Positions 1 to 6,945 of a stretch of DNA of 20,405 nt are shown in pieces. Within the stretch, counting starts at the first letter, position 1. Every line of letters begins with the position of its first letter. A program made the position numbers and the translations under genes. The DNA comes from Spirochaetaceae bacterium (lineage in GTDB: Bacteria; Spirochaetota; Spirochaetia; SZUA-6; Bin103): positions 1 through 20,405 of the forward strand of contig JAPPKD010000338.1 in assembly GCA_028820215.1 (NCBI GenBank). Reading direction: 5' to 3'. The notes beneath the pieces are model-generated. The model was given only the letters and a program-made list of their open reading frames with translations. It did not search any database and had not been told where the DNA came from.

Positions 1-1
1 C

Positions 2-970
2 TCGGAGCCTCAATTCAGCCAACTCTTCAACCCCAGCACGAATAAGCCGGGCTTAACAAGCGTTCAAGCACGTCTGGGAAAGGTCGCTGACTTAGAAGCG
101 GCCCTGACGGCGGCAAAGGCGGCCTGCACGTCCGTCGAGTCTAAAGCTGCGGTAGCCCGAGTACAGCTTGAGAAGCTGCTGGAAGATCCAGCCGACCTGA
201 CGAGCGGCGAACAGACGGTCGAGCGCCTCGTTGAGCGCATCCGGCAGCTTGAACTTGAACTCAGAGACTCGGGAAGCCTATTCGCGAACAAACAGCGCAC
301 CATGAAGAACCTCCGCGCGGAGACGAGGTTCCAGGGGTACCGGCTTCGTGAAGAGAGACTGCATCGCAACCTTGAGGCGGGCCTTCAGCCAGCGCGCGAG
401 GCACATCAAGAGTTCGCAGACGTACTGGAGACTCTCCGCGCAATCCGGGAAGCGCTCCAGCAGTCGTTCAACCACATGCTAGACGGAGTGCTGCCCTCGA
501 TCAGCGAACTAATGACCGAGGTCTACGGCCGGCTCACACAACAGTCGTCCTTTCCCAGGATCGTAGTGGAGTCCGGGCCGGCCGAGGAGACACGGACTCT
601 GCGCGTCCGCGTGACCTCCGATCGAACGCCCGGGGAGTCATTCGAACCGTCCGAGGTCCTCAACGGCCAAGCGTTCAATGCACTGAATCTGGTACCATAC
701 TTCGTCTTCTCGCAGTTCCAAGCTGAAGCACTCGAGCTGGACTGCCTCCTCATTGACGATCCGTCGCAGAGCTTTGACACGTCACGCGTGGAATTGCTCA
801 TGCGGGAGTTGGCGAGCGCAGCAACGCATGCCCAGCTCATCGTGGCCTCCCATGAGAAGGATAGATTTGAGCCTTACATTGACAAGTACTTCCGGTCGGG
901 ATCATATCGCGTGCTTCGGGTGACCTCTTTCGCCCCAGATCTCGGACCGACGCTTGAGTGCGCCGATTGA
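2..970 (+). CDS. SMC/Rad50-like ABC-class ATPase, C-terminal part (5' end outside window)
   Basis: The frame is open from base 2 to a TGA at 968-970, giving 322 residues with no start of its own, so this is the end of a larger gene. The first half is rich in Glu, Lys, Leu, Arg and Ala in a coiled-coil-like pattern. The last 110 residues carry the C-terminal half of an SMC/Rad50-type nucleotide-binding domain: an LNGQ signature motif at about 659-670, a Walker B and D-loop stretch reading LLIDDPSQSFD at about 746-778, and an H-loop-like VASHEKDR near 842-860. Such proteins dimerise on ATP and act on DNA ends, in repair, or in phage or plasmid defence. The next gene starts five bases after the stop, or overlaps it by 13 if a GTG start is used, so the two are likely cotranscribed. 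The Walker A half is not visible. The ATPase class is fairly certain; the exact role is not known. Confidence 0.75.
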   Translation, partial: SEPQFSQLFNPSTNKPGLTSVQARLGKVADLEAALTAAKAACTSVESKAAVARVQLEKLLEDPADLTSGEQTVERLVERIRQLELELRDSGSLFANKQRTMKNLRAETRFQGYRLREERLHRNLEAGLQPAREAHQEFADVLETLRAIREALQQSFNHMLDGVLPSISELMTEVYGRLTQQSSFPRIVVESGPAEETRTLRVRVTSDRTPGESFEPSEVLNGQAFNALNLVPYFVFSQFQAEALELDCLLIDDPSQSFDTSRVELLMRELASAATHAQLIVASHEKDRFEPYIDKYFRSGSYRVLRVTSFAPDLGPTLECAD

Positions 971-975
971 ACCAT

Positions 976-1482
976 ATGCGCGTCGTGGGGACATTGCGCC
1001 GCCTGAGGGCCGAGATCGGGGACATCGAGTTCGGCTATCGAGCCCAAGGTCTATTCGCTCAGGTGCTGAAGCACATCGGCGCGTCCGTGGTCGAAGTTAG
1101 AAGTCAAGGGCACCCTGACATCACCGCTCTGTTTGGAGGACGGCTGACGAGAGTTGAGGTCGAGGTAGCCTCATCCCGCGAGAGGTATCATGTGATCAAG
1201 GCGGACGACGCCGACGCGGTCGCCCCCAAGGAACATAACGAGCAGGGCTACTTGGCGGTGCTTGACATAGCCGAGCCTATACGTTGGGCGCCCATCGAGT
1301 ACGCTCGAGTACGCCCCCGTCTGGGAAGACATCCGCTTGCAACACTGCATGCTCTCGCCCACCGGGAACTGGCGAGGGCATGCAATGAAGCGTTTGAAGA
1401 GATCATCATGGCGGACGCCGAGCGGCTGCCTGCGCTCACATTCCATCTGCTGTGCCAGAGAGTCCTCCGTGGAAGTGCCTGA
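976..1482 (+). CDS. Small PD-(D/E)XK-like nuclease-fold protein, uncertain
   Basis: This is a protein of 168 residues from the ATG at 976. A GTG at 958, overlapping the previous gene by 13 bases, would add six residues. Neither start has a clear ribosome binding site. The N-terminal half resembles a restriction-endonuclease fold: a helix reading GYRAQGLFAQVLKHIG, then GHPDITALFGGR, then a strand EVEVAS. The order Gly-x-Pro-Asp followed by Glu-x-Glu matches PD-(D/E)XK enzymes, but the usual catalytic Lys of E-x-K is absent (Glu-Val-Glu-Val). The enzyme may therefore be inactive or use a migrated residue such as the Lys after HVI. The close position after an SMC-like ATPase suggests that the two work together on DNA, which is an inference. 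The C-terminal third is helical and unrecognised. Confidence 0.55.
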   Translation: MRVVGTLRRLRAEIGDIEFGYRAQGLFAQVLKHIGASVVEVRSQGHPDITALFGGRLTRVEVEVASSRERYHVIKADDADAVAPKEHNEQGYLAVLDIAEPIRWAPIEYARVRPRLGRHPLATLHALAHRELARACNEAFEEIIMADAERLPALTFHLLCQRVLRGSA

Positions 1483-1819
1483 TGCCGTCATCCACCGACG
1501 GCGCGACGATGCTGCGCGGCATCTGTACTGATGTGACGAGGCACTCGAGGTCAACGATCCCGAGCCGCTCATGGGTGGTTTCTCGACCCGCTGACACCCA
1601 TTCTATCGAGGGAGAGCCGAGGGGAACACGTTCTGTCGCAAGAAAAGAGTCAAGTTCGTATTGTAGCGCAATCTATCAGGCTCTCAGGGCGTCGGCGACC
1701 AGATCGGTCCCGAATCCATCGTGAGATTGGATCGGCCAACAATCGGAGCCACACGCAACGATTCCTTGGGGTGCGGCGGCGGTCGGACACTCGGCGTCCA
1801 CAACGACCGGGCGTTCGGC
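1483..1819. other. Non-coding stretch between the ATPase/nuclease pair and the Spondin_N gene
   Basis: No frame in this stretch has convincing coding character. Short open frames here lack a ribosome binding site and recognisable content. There is no tRNA-like T-loop with a matching acceptor stem and no GC hairpin followed by a T-run. A weak dyad around 1712-1730 (ATCCA and TGGAT arms) is too short to call a terminator. The stretch probably marks the boundary between the accessory locus to the left and the GC-richer metabolic genes to the right. Confidence 0.5.
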
Positions 1820-1833
1820 TATGCTGGCCGCCA
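1820..1833 (+). promoter_or_regulatory. Putative -10 element placing the Spondin_N mRNA start at its ATG
   Basis: TATGCT at 1820-1825 is followed by seven bases and then the ATG at 1833. The same arrangement, TATGAT followed by eight bases and ATG, precedes both large sialidase-like genes in this window. With a start point about seven bases after the -10, the message would be leaderless. No -35 hexamer is evident. Confidence 0.4.
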
Positions 1834-2486
1834 TGATCAGACTGCACCTCGCGTTCGTCTCGTTTGCCGGCCTGCTGCTCTGCGCGGCGTGCGCCATGGC
1901 GGACACGGAGCCGGCCGAGGCCCGCTACCGGGTCACGTTCAACGCCACATGGAGCGCGGAGACCCATCCGACCAACTTCCCCAGCGGGCCCCATTTCTCC
2001 GGCTTGGTGGGAGCGACGCACCACGGCGACGTCCGCATCTGGCAGAGGGGCGGAATCGCCTCCGACGGCATCAAGTTGATGGCGGAGACCGGCGGAAAGC
2101 GCGAGCTGCTGCACGAGATCGAGCATCTCATCGAGGACGGAGACGGGTACGGCGAGCTTTCCGGCGGCGGGCTGTCGACCTCACCGTCGATGGTCAGCCT
2201 GGCGTTCGACGCCGTCTCCACGCATCCGTACGTGACGCTGGTCAGCATGGTGGCGCCGAGCCCCGACTGGTTCGTGGGCGTGTCGGCGCTCCCGCTGATG
2301 GAGAACGGAGCCTGGCGAGAGCGGATCGAGGTGAACCTCCGCGTCTACGACGCCGGCACCGACGACGGCAGCGTCTACAACGCCGTCACCGACCCGGCCG
2401 CGCCCATTACGGCGCTGACCGAGAGCGGGGCCGGCTTTACCGACGGCGAGCCGTTCGCGGGAACGTTCGTCTTCGAGTTGCTCTGA
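1833..2486 (+). CDS. Secreted Spondin_N domain protein
   Basis: This is a protein of 217 residues from the ATG at 1833. An ATG at 1821 is also in frame, but the later start gives a cleaner signal peptide (a short charged MIR end and a hydrophobic core) and fits the -10 spacing. The signal ends in ACAMA before DTEP, an AxA-type signal peptidase I site. A Cys lies close by, but the bases around it do not form a standard lipobox. The mature part reads YRVTFNATWSAETHPTNFP, then HFSGLVGATH, and later a Glu-rich stretch ELLHEIEHLIEDG, the pattern of the Spondin_N domain first described in F-spondin and mindin. Bacterial members are exported proteins of unknown function, possibly binding metal or surfaces. 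The gene ends 10 bases before the deacylase start and may share its transcript. Confidence 0.75.
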   Translation: MIRLHLAFVSFAGLLLCAACAMADTEPAEARYRVTFNATWSAETHPTNFPSGPHFSGLVGATHHGDVRIWQRGGIASDGIKLMAETGGKRELLHEIEHLIEDGDGYGELSGGGLSTSPSMVSLAFDAVSTHPYVTLVSMVAPSPDWFVGVSALPLMENGAWRERIEVNLRVYDAGTDDGSVYNAVTDPAAPITALTESGAGFTDGEPFAGTFVFELL

Positions 2487-2496
2487 GCGTGCGCCT

Positions 2497-2970
2497 GTGA
2501 AGAGCGTCCTGCAGCGGATCCGGACGATGCTGGACGAGGCCGGGGTCGAGTACCGGCACGTCCACCACGAGCCGGTGCGCACCTCCGAGCAGGCGGCGCG
2601 CGTGCGCGGCGAGCCGCTGTCCATCGGCGGCAAGGCGCTGGTCGTCAAGATCGGCGACGGGTTCCGGCTGTTCGTGCTGAGCGCGTCGTTGCGGCTGGAC
2701 TCGACCGCGGTGCGCGCCCGGTTCGGGACGCGGCGCATCCGCTTCGCGAGCGCGCCGGAGCTGCTGGAGCTCACCGGGCTGGTGCCGGGCAGCGTGCCGC
2801 CCTTCGGGGAGCCGATCCTGCCGCTACCGCTGAACGTGGACCCGTCGGTGCTGGCCAACGACCGCATCGCCTTCAACGCGGGAGCGCTGACCGACTCGAT
2901 CATCATGCAGACCGCCGACTACCGCACCCTGGCCGGCGGCGAGGTCTTCGCGTTCGCGGAGGAAGCCTGA
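2497..2970 (+). CDS. YbaK/EbsC-type aminoacyl-tRNA deacylase
   Basis: This is a 157-residue protein from a GTG at 2497, the normal length of a free-standing YbaK/ProX domain. Family features in order are: the N-terminal helix and VEYRHVHHEPVRTSEQAA (about 17-34), the conserved Lys46 in GGKALVVK that lines the editing pocket, LTGLVPGSVPPFG (about 92-104), and FNAGALTDSIIM (about 126-137) near the end. Members hydrolyse mischarged tRNAs such as Cys-tRNAPro or Ala-tRNAPro in the cytoplasm. Which tRNA this one edits cannot be read from the sequence. Its stop overlaps the start of the sugar dehydrogenase by one base (TGATG at 2968-2972), so the two are translationally coupled, although the functional link between them is not obvious. 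Confidence 0.85.
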   Translation: MKSVLQRIRTMLDEAGVEYRHVHHEPVRTSEQAARVRGEPLSIGGKALVVKIGDGFRLFVLSASLRLDSTAVRARFGTRRIRFASAPELLELTGLVPGSVPPFGEPILPLPLNVDPSVLANDRIAFNAGALTDSIIMQTADYRTLAGGEVFAFAEEA

Positions 2971-4097
2971 TGCGCGCCGGAGCCGCCTCCCTGCTGGCGC
3001 TCCTGGTCACGCTCGCGGCCGGCGCCGAGCCGACCGTGGTGGCCGAGCGGGTCGAATCGGAGCGGGAGACGTTCCGGGTCGTGCGTGTCGCCGAGGGGCT
3101 CAACCACCCCTGGTCGATCGCCTTCCTGCCGGACGGCGGCGCGCTGGTCAGCGAGCGGCCCGGCGGCCTGCTGAGCCTGGACCCGGAGACCGGCGCGCTG
3201 CGGACGCTGAGCGGCACACCCGCGGTCGCCGCGGTCGGTCAGGGCGGTCTGCTGGACGTGGAGCCGCATCCCCGGTTCACGGAGAACCGGCTGGTCTACC
3301 TCTCCTACGCCGCCGGCCGCAGCGGGAGCTACTCGACCAGCATCGCCCGCGGGCGGCTCACCGACGCCGGGCTGGAGGACGTTGAGGTGCTGTTCACGAT
3401 GAACCGGCCGTCGGGCTCCCGCCTGCACTTCGGCTCCCGCCTGTCGTTCGGCGCCGACGGCATGCTGTACGCCACCTTCGGCGAACGGGGGGAGCGGCAC
3501 CGCGCCCAGGATCCTTCCGACCACGCCGGCACCATCATCCGCCTGCGGGACGACGGCTCGGTGCCGGCCGACAACCCGTTCTCCGCCGGCGGGGGCGCCC
3601 CGGAGGTGTACTCCTTCGGCCACCGCAACCCGCAGGGGCTGGCCGTCCACCCGGCGACCGGCCGCGTCTGGTCGCATGAGCACGGGCCGCAGGGCGGCGA
3701 CGAGATCAACGTGATCGAGGCCGGCGTCAACTACGGCTGGCCGGTGATCACCTACGGCGCCGAGTACCGGAGCGGCGCGCGGATCGGCGTCGGCACGGCG
3801 GCGCCCGGCATGGCGCAGCCCGTGCTGCACTGGACGCCGTCGATCGCGCCGTCCGGCATGACCTTCTACGACGGCGACCGCTTCCCCGGCTGGCACGGCG
3901 ACCTGTTCGCCGGGGCCCTGGCCGGCCGGCACCTGCGCCGCGTGCAGCTCGACGGCGAGCGGGCCGTAGCCGAGGAGGTGCTCCTGAACCGCCGCGTGGG
4001 GCGCGTGCGAGACGTCAAGCAGGGACCGGACGGGCTGCTGTGGCTGCTGGAGGACGCGCGCAACGCCTCAATCTACCGTTTGGAGCCTGTACCATGA
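2970..4097 (+). CDS. PQQ-dependent soluble aldose sugar dehydrogenase (GSDH/YliI type)
   Basis: This is a 375-residue exported protein whose signal peptide appears to be cleaved after AAGA (residues 16-19), placing the enzyme in the periplasm. It shows the six-bladed glucose/sorbosone dehydrogenase pattern: GLNHPWSIAFLPDG (43-56), LVSERPGGL, a His153 in RLHFGSRLSF at the place of the catalytic base, SFGHRNPQGLAVHP (215-228), HEHGPQGGDEINVIEAGVNYGWP (237-258, in two motifs), and SGMTFYDGDRFPGWHGDLF near the C terminus. The enzyme oxidises aldoses to lactones with PQQ as cofactor and calcium for structure. No PQQ synthesis genes lie in the window. It is coupled on both sides, by a one-base overlap with the deacylase and a four-base ATGA overlap with the next oxidoreductase. 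Confidence 0.9.
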   Translation: MRAGAASLLALLVTLAAGAEPTVVAERVESERETFRVVRVAEGLNHPWSIAFLPDGGALVSERPGGLLSLDPETGALRTLSGTPAVAAVGQGGLLDVEPHPRFTENRLVYLSYAAGRSGSYSTSIARGRLTDAGLEDVEVLFTMNRPSGSRLHFGSRLSFGADGMLYATFGERGERHRAQDPSDHAGTIIRLRDDGSVPADNPFSAGGGAPEVYSFGHRNPQGLAVHPATGRVWSHEHGPQGGDEINVIEAGVNYGWPVITYGAEYRSGARIGVGTAAPGMAQPVLHWTPSIAPSGMTFYDGDRFPGWHGDLFAGALAGRHLRRVQLDGERAVAEEVLLNRRVGRVRDVKQGPDGLLWLLEDARNASIYRLEPVP

Positions 4098-5164
4098 CCA
4101 CCTATCGAGCGGCCCTGATCGGCTGCGGACGCATCGGCGCCTTCATCGACAACGAGGTCGCGGATCCAAATCCCTACTCGCACGCCGCGGCGTACGAGGC
4201 GTGCGAGCGGACCACCCTGGTGGCCCTGGCCGACCAGCGTGCCGACGTGATGGCGCGCGCCGGCGCGCGCTACGCCGTGCCGGCCGCGCACCAGTACACG
4301 GACTACCGCGAGATGCTCGCCGCGGAACGGCCCGACATCGTCAGCGTCGCCACGCAGCCCGAGCAGCGCGCGGAGATCGTCATCCATGCCGCCGAGCACG
4401 GCGCGCGCGCCATCTACGCCGAGAAGGCGATGGCGGCCTCGCTGGCGGAGGCCGACGCGATGGTGCAGGCGGTGGAGGCCAACGGCGCCGCCTTCAACAT
4501 GGGCACCAACCGGCGCTGGCATCCCGGCTTCCGCCTTCTGCTATCGCTGATCGCCGAGGGCCGCTACGGCGCGCTGCGCTCGCTCACCGTCCATTGCGGC
4601 CACGGGGTGTTCAACATGGGCAGCCACGCGATCGACCTGATGCTGATGCTGAACGGCGACGAGCAGGTGAGCTGGGTGCAGTTCCACGTGTCGGAGGGAG
4701 CGGACCGGATCGAGGCCGACACGCTGCGTGGCGATCCATCGGGCGGCGGCCGCCTGCAGTTCGCGAACGGCGTTCCGGCGTTCCTGCTCGACAGCGGCCG
4801 TCCGTTCGAGGCCGAGGTGGTGTGCGAGCGCGGCATCGTCACCACCGTCGGCAGCGAGTGGCAGGTGCGCGAAGAGAACGGCGTCGACCTGCGCGGCCGG
4901 CCGGCGCTGGGACCCGGCACCTTTCCGGCGTTCCAGCCCGGCAGCCCCGCCGTTCACCTGATCCTGGACCTCGTGCAGGCGCTGGACACCGGCGCCCCGA
5001 CGCGCGGCGGCGTGCGCGTCGCGCGCACCAACACCGAGCTGATCTTCGCCTGCCTGGAGTCCCATCTGAGTGGCGGAGCCCGCACGCCGCTGCCGCTGGC
5101 CGGCAGCGAGCTGCGCTTGCAGCGCGAGGTAACCCCCCACGAGCCGAGATACCATCCGCGGTAG
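4094..5164 (+). CDS. GFO/IDH/MocA-family NAD(P)-dependent oxidoreductase
   Basis: This is a protein of 356 residues. The start is set at the ATG at 4094, which overlaps the previous stop as ATGA and puts the Rossmann strand at the very N terminus; an earlier in-frame start inside the dehydrogenase gene is less likely. Visible motifs are GCGRIG (10-15) for dinucleotide binding, YTDYREMLAAERPDIVSVAT (68-87, two motifs), the EK pair in YAEKAMA (110-111), where most relatives have EKP, and GSHAIDLMLML (176-186) supplying the active-site His and Asp. The family oxidises or reduces sugars, inositols and related polyols. Here the Pro after EK is replaced by Ala. Coupling to the aldose dehydrogenase supports a role in sugar oxidation, but the substrate is unknown. 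Confidence 0.85.
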   Translation: MTTYRAALIGCGRIGAFIDNEVADPNPYSHAAAYEACERTTLVALADQRADVMARAGARYAVPAAHQYTDYREMLAAERPDIVSVATQPEQRAEIVIHAAEHGARAIYAEKAMAASLAEADAMVQAVEANGAAFNMGTNRRWHPGFRLLLSLIAEGRYGALRSLTVHCGHGVFNMGSHAIDLMLMLNGDEQVSWVQFHVSEGADRIEADTLRGDPSGGGRLQFANGVPAFLLDSGRPFEAEVVCERGIVTTVGSEWQVREENGVDLRGRPALGPGTFPAFQPGSPAVHLILDLVQALDTGAPTRGGVRVARTNTELIFACLESHLSGGARTPLPLAGSELRLQREVTPHEPRYHPR

Positions 5165-5191
5165 CCTTGCCGTGCCGTAAGGAACCATCGC

Positions 5192-6841
5192 GTGCCTGAG
5201 CTGGGCTTCCTCAAGGACTTGGTCATCGTGCTCGGGGCCGCCGTGGTGGTGGTGGCGCTGTTGCGCCGCATCGGCGTTCCGTCGATCGCCGGGTTCATCC
5301 TGACCGGCGTGATGGCCGGGCCGACCGGACTGGGCCTGGTGGACGACACCCATCAGGTCGAGATGCTGGCCGAGGTCGGCGTCGTCCTGCTGTTGTTCGG
5401 CATCGGCCTGGAGCTGGCGGTCGACCGCCTGCGCCGCCTTTGGAAGGCCGTGCTGCTGGGCGGTGGCATTCAGGTCGCCGTGACGCTGGCATGCACGGCC
5501 GCCCTGGCCCGTGGGTTCGGTCTGGCTCCGGGGACGGCCGTGTTCCTGGGATGCGTGATCGCGGTCTCCAGCACGGCCGTGGTCCTGCGCGCGCTGTCGG
5601 CGCGTGGCGAGCTGGACGCCCCGCACGGCCGCCTGGCCGTGGGCATCCTGGTGTTCCAGGACCTGTGCGTGGTGCCGATGATTCTGGCCGTCCCCCTGCT
5701 GGCCGGAGGCGACAGCTCCCCGCGGGAGATCCTGCTCACGGTCGGCACGGCCGTCGCGGTCCTGGCCGGCGTGCTGGTGGCGGCCAGCTTCCTGGTGCCG
5801 CGGCTGCTGGCGTTCGTGGCCAAGACACGGGAACGCGAACTCTTCATTCTGACGGTCTTCCTGGTGTGCTTCGGCACGACCTGGGCGCTGTCCCTGGCCG
5901 GCATCTCCCTGGCGCTCGGCGCGTTCCTGGCCGGCCTGATCGTCGCCGGCAGCGAGTTCCGCCACCAGGCGATGGCGGACCTGATCCCGGCCCGCGACAT
6001 CCTGGCCAGCCTGTTCTTCGTCTCGGTGGGCATGCTGCTGGACGTCTCCGGCGTGTCCGGTCAGATCATGGCCACCGCCGGGCTGCTCGGCGCGATCCTG
6101 GTCGGCAAGTTCGCGATCATCCTGGTCACCGCCCTCCTCCTCCGCCTGCCGCTGCGGGTGGGCATCCTGTCGGCGGCGGCACTGTGCCAGGTCGGCGAGT
6201 TCTCGTTCGTGCTCTTGAGCGTGGCCGCGGGCACCGGGCTGCTGGGTGCCGCGCTGTCCCAGCACCTGATGATGGCGATCATCCTGTCGATGCTGCTCAC
6301 CCCACTGGTGATCGCCTTCGGTCCCCATCTGGCCGGCGGCGCGGCGCGGGTTCCGTGGCTGAACCGGCTCCTGCGCGCGGAGCCGCCCGGCATCGAGGCG
6401 GACGAGCCGCACTCGGACCACGTGATCGTCGCCGGCTACGGACTTGCCGGCCGCGAGGTGTGCCGTGCCGTCAGGGATGCCGGCTTCGACTACCTGGCCA
6501 TCGACGCGAACCCGGACAACGTGCGCGCCGCGCGCGCCATCGGCGACCGCGCCGTGCTCGGCGACGTGACGCAGCGGGAGGTGCTGGAGGAGCTCGGCTG
6601 CAAGGACGCACGGCTGGTGGTGCTGACCGTCAACGACGCCCGCGCCACCGAGCTTGCGGTCCGGCGGATCCGGGCGATCGCTCCCGACCTCGCCATCGTC
6701 GCGCGCGCCCCGTACGAGCTGGACCGCGCATCGCTGCACCACGCCGGCGCGACCGTGATCGTCACCGCGGAAGCGACCGCCAGCGCCTCGGTCGTCAGCC
6801 GCTCCCTCGCCGCCCTCGGATCTGAAGCCCCGCCGGAGTAG
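5192..6841 (+). CDS. CPA2-family cation:proton antiporter with RCK (TrkA-N) domain
   Basis: This is a 549-residue inner-membrane protein. The GTG start at 5192 is preceded by AAGGA at 5179-5183 with an eight-base spacer. About 12 hydrophobic segments fill residues 5-395, with the family motifs GFILTGVMAGPTGLGLV near the N terminus, AEVGVVLLLFGIGLEL, VIAVSSTAVVLRAL, and LGAFLAGLIVAGSEFRHQ. A cytosolic RCK domain starts at about residue 408 (HVIVAGYGLAG, a GxGxxG nucleotide site) and runs to about 520, ending shortly after, without a separate TrkA_C domain. Relatives such as KefB/KefC and KhtU-type proteins exchange K+ or Na+ for H+. The nucleotide gate suggests regulated K+ efflux. It lies 27 bases after the oxidoreductase and may have its own promoter or read-through. 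Confidence 0.9.
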   Translation: MPELGFLKDLVIVLGAAVVVVALLRRIGVPSIAGFILTGVMAGPTGLGLVDDTHQVEMLAEVGVVLLLFGIGLELAVDRLRRLWKAVLLGGGIQVAVTLACTAALARGFGLAPGTAVFLGCVIAVSSTAVVLRALSARGELDAPHGRLAVGILVFQDLCVVPMILAVPLLAGGDSSPREILLTVGTAVAVLAGVLVAASFLVPRLLAFVAKTRERELFILTVFLVCFGTTWALSLAGISLALGAFLAGLIVAGSEFRHQAMADLIPARDILASLFFVSVGMLLDVSGVSGQIMATAGLLGAILVGKFAIILVTALLLRLPLRVGILSAAALCQVGEFSFVLLSVAAGTGLLGAALSQHLMMAIILSMLLTPLVIAFGPHLAGGAARVPWLNRLLRAEPPGIEADEPHSDHVIVAGYGLAGREVCRAVRDAGFDYLAIDANPDNVRAARAIGDRAVLGDVTQREVLEELGCKDARLVVLTVNDARATELAVRRIRAIAPDLAIVARAPYELDRASLHHAGATVIVTAEATASASVVSRSLAALGSEAPPE

Positions 6842-6883
6842 CCCGTGTCCGTCCGATCGCCCTGGGAGATCTGCTCCATCGAT

Positions 6884-6918
6884 ATACAACCATATTGTTG
6901 ACAACGATATTGTTGTAT
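6884..6918. promoter_or_regulatory. Tandem palindromic operator upstream of the ATPase pair
   Basis: Two copies of the 14-bp palindrome CAACNATATTGTTG lie at 6887-6900 and 6902-6915, one base apart. The flanking ATA and TAT extend the whole block into a 35-bp near-perfect dyad in which 15 of 17 arm positions pair. Each copy is itself symmetrical, and the repeat period is 15 bp. This is the layout of a site for a small dimeric repressor or a cooperatively bound regulator. It is much richer in A+T than its surroundings and ends 27 bases before the ATG at 6946. It contains a TTGACA hexamer at 6898-6903, but no -10 at standard spacing. Confidence 0.8.
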
Positions 6919-6929
6919 GAGACGGTCTC
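6919..6929. promoter_or_regulatory. Second short dyad next to the operator
   Basis: GAGACGGTCTC is a perfect 5+1+5 inverted repeat that directly abuts the larger palindrome. With a one-base centre it cannot form a hairpin, so a protein-binding site is the likelier reading. It lies in the untranslated leader of the first ATPase gene, 16 bases before its start. It could also be chance. Confidence 0.35.
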
Positions 6930-6945
6930 GCATCGGGAGCATCCG

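Noticed and set aside
1452..1724. A 90-codon plus-strand open frame before the Spondin_N gene
   Set aside because: Its composition is Ser, Arg and Pro rich, it overlaps the previous gene out of frame, and it shows no motif or ribosome binding site.
2919..3932. A 337-codon minus-strand open frame
   Set aside because: It is antisense to the sugar dehydrogenase, whose motifs are unambiguous.
6898..6903. TTGACA as a consensus -35 for the ATPase pair
   Set aside because: The best -10-like sequence, TATGAG at 6916-6921, is only 12 bases away, outside the usual 16-18. The hexamer arises from the junction of the two palindromes.
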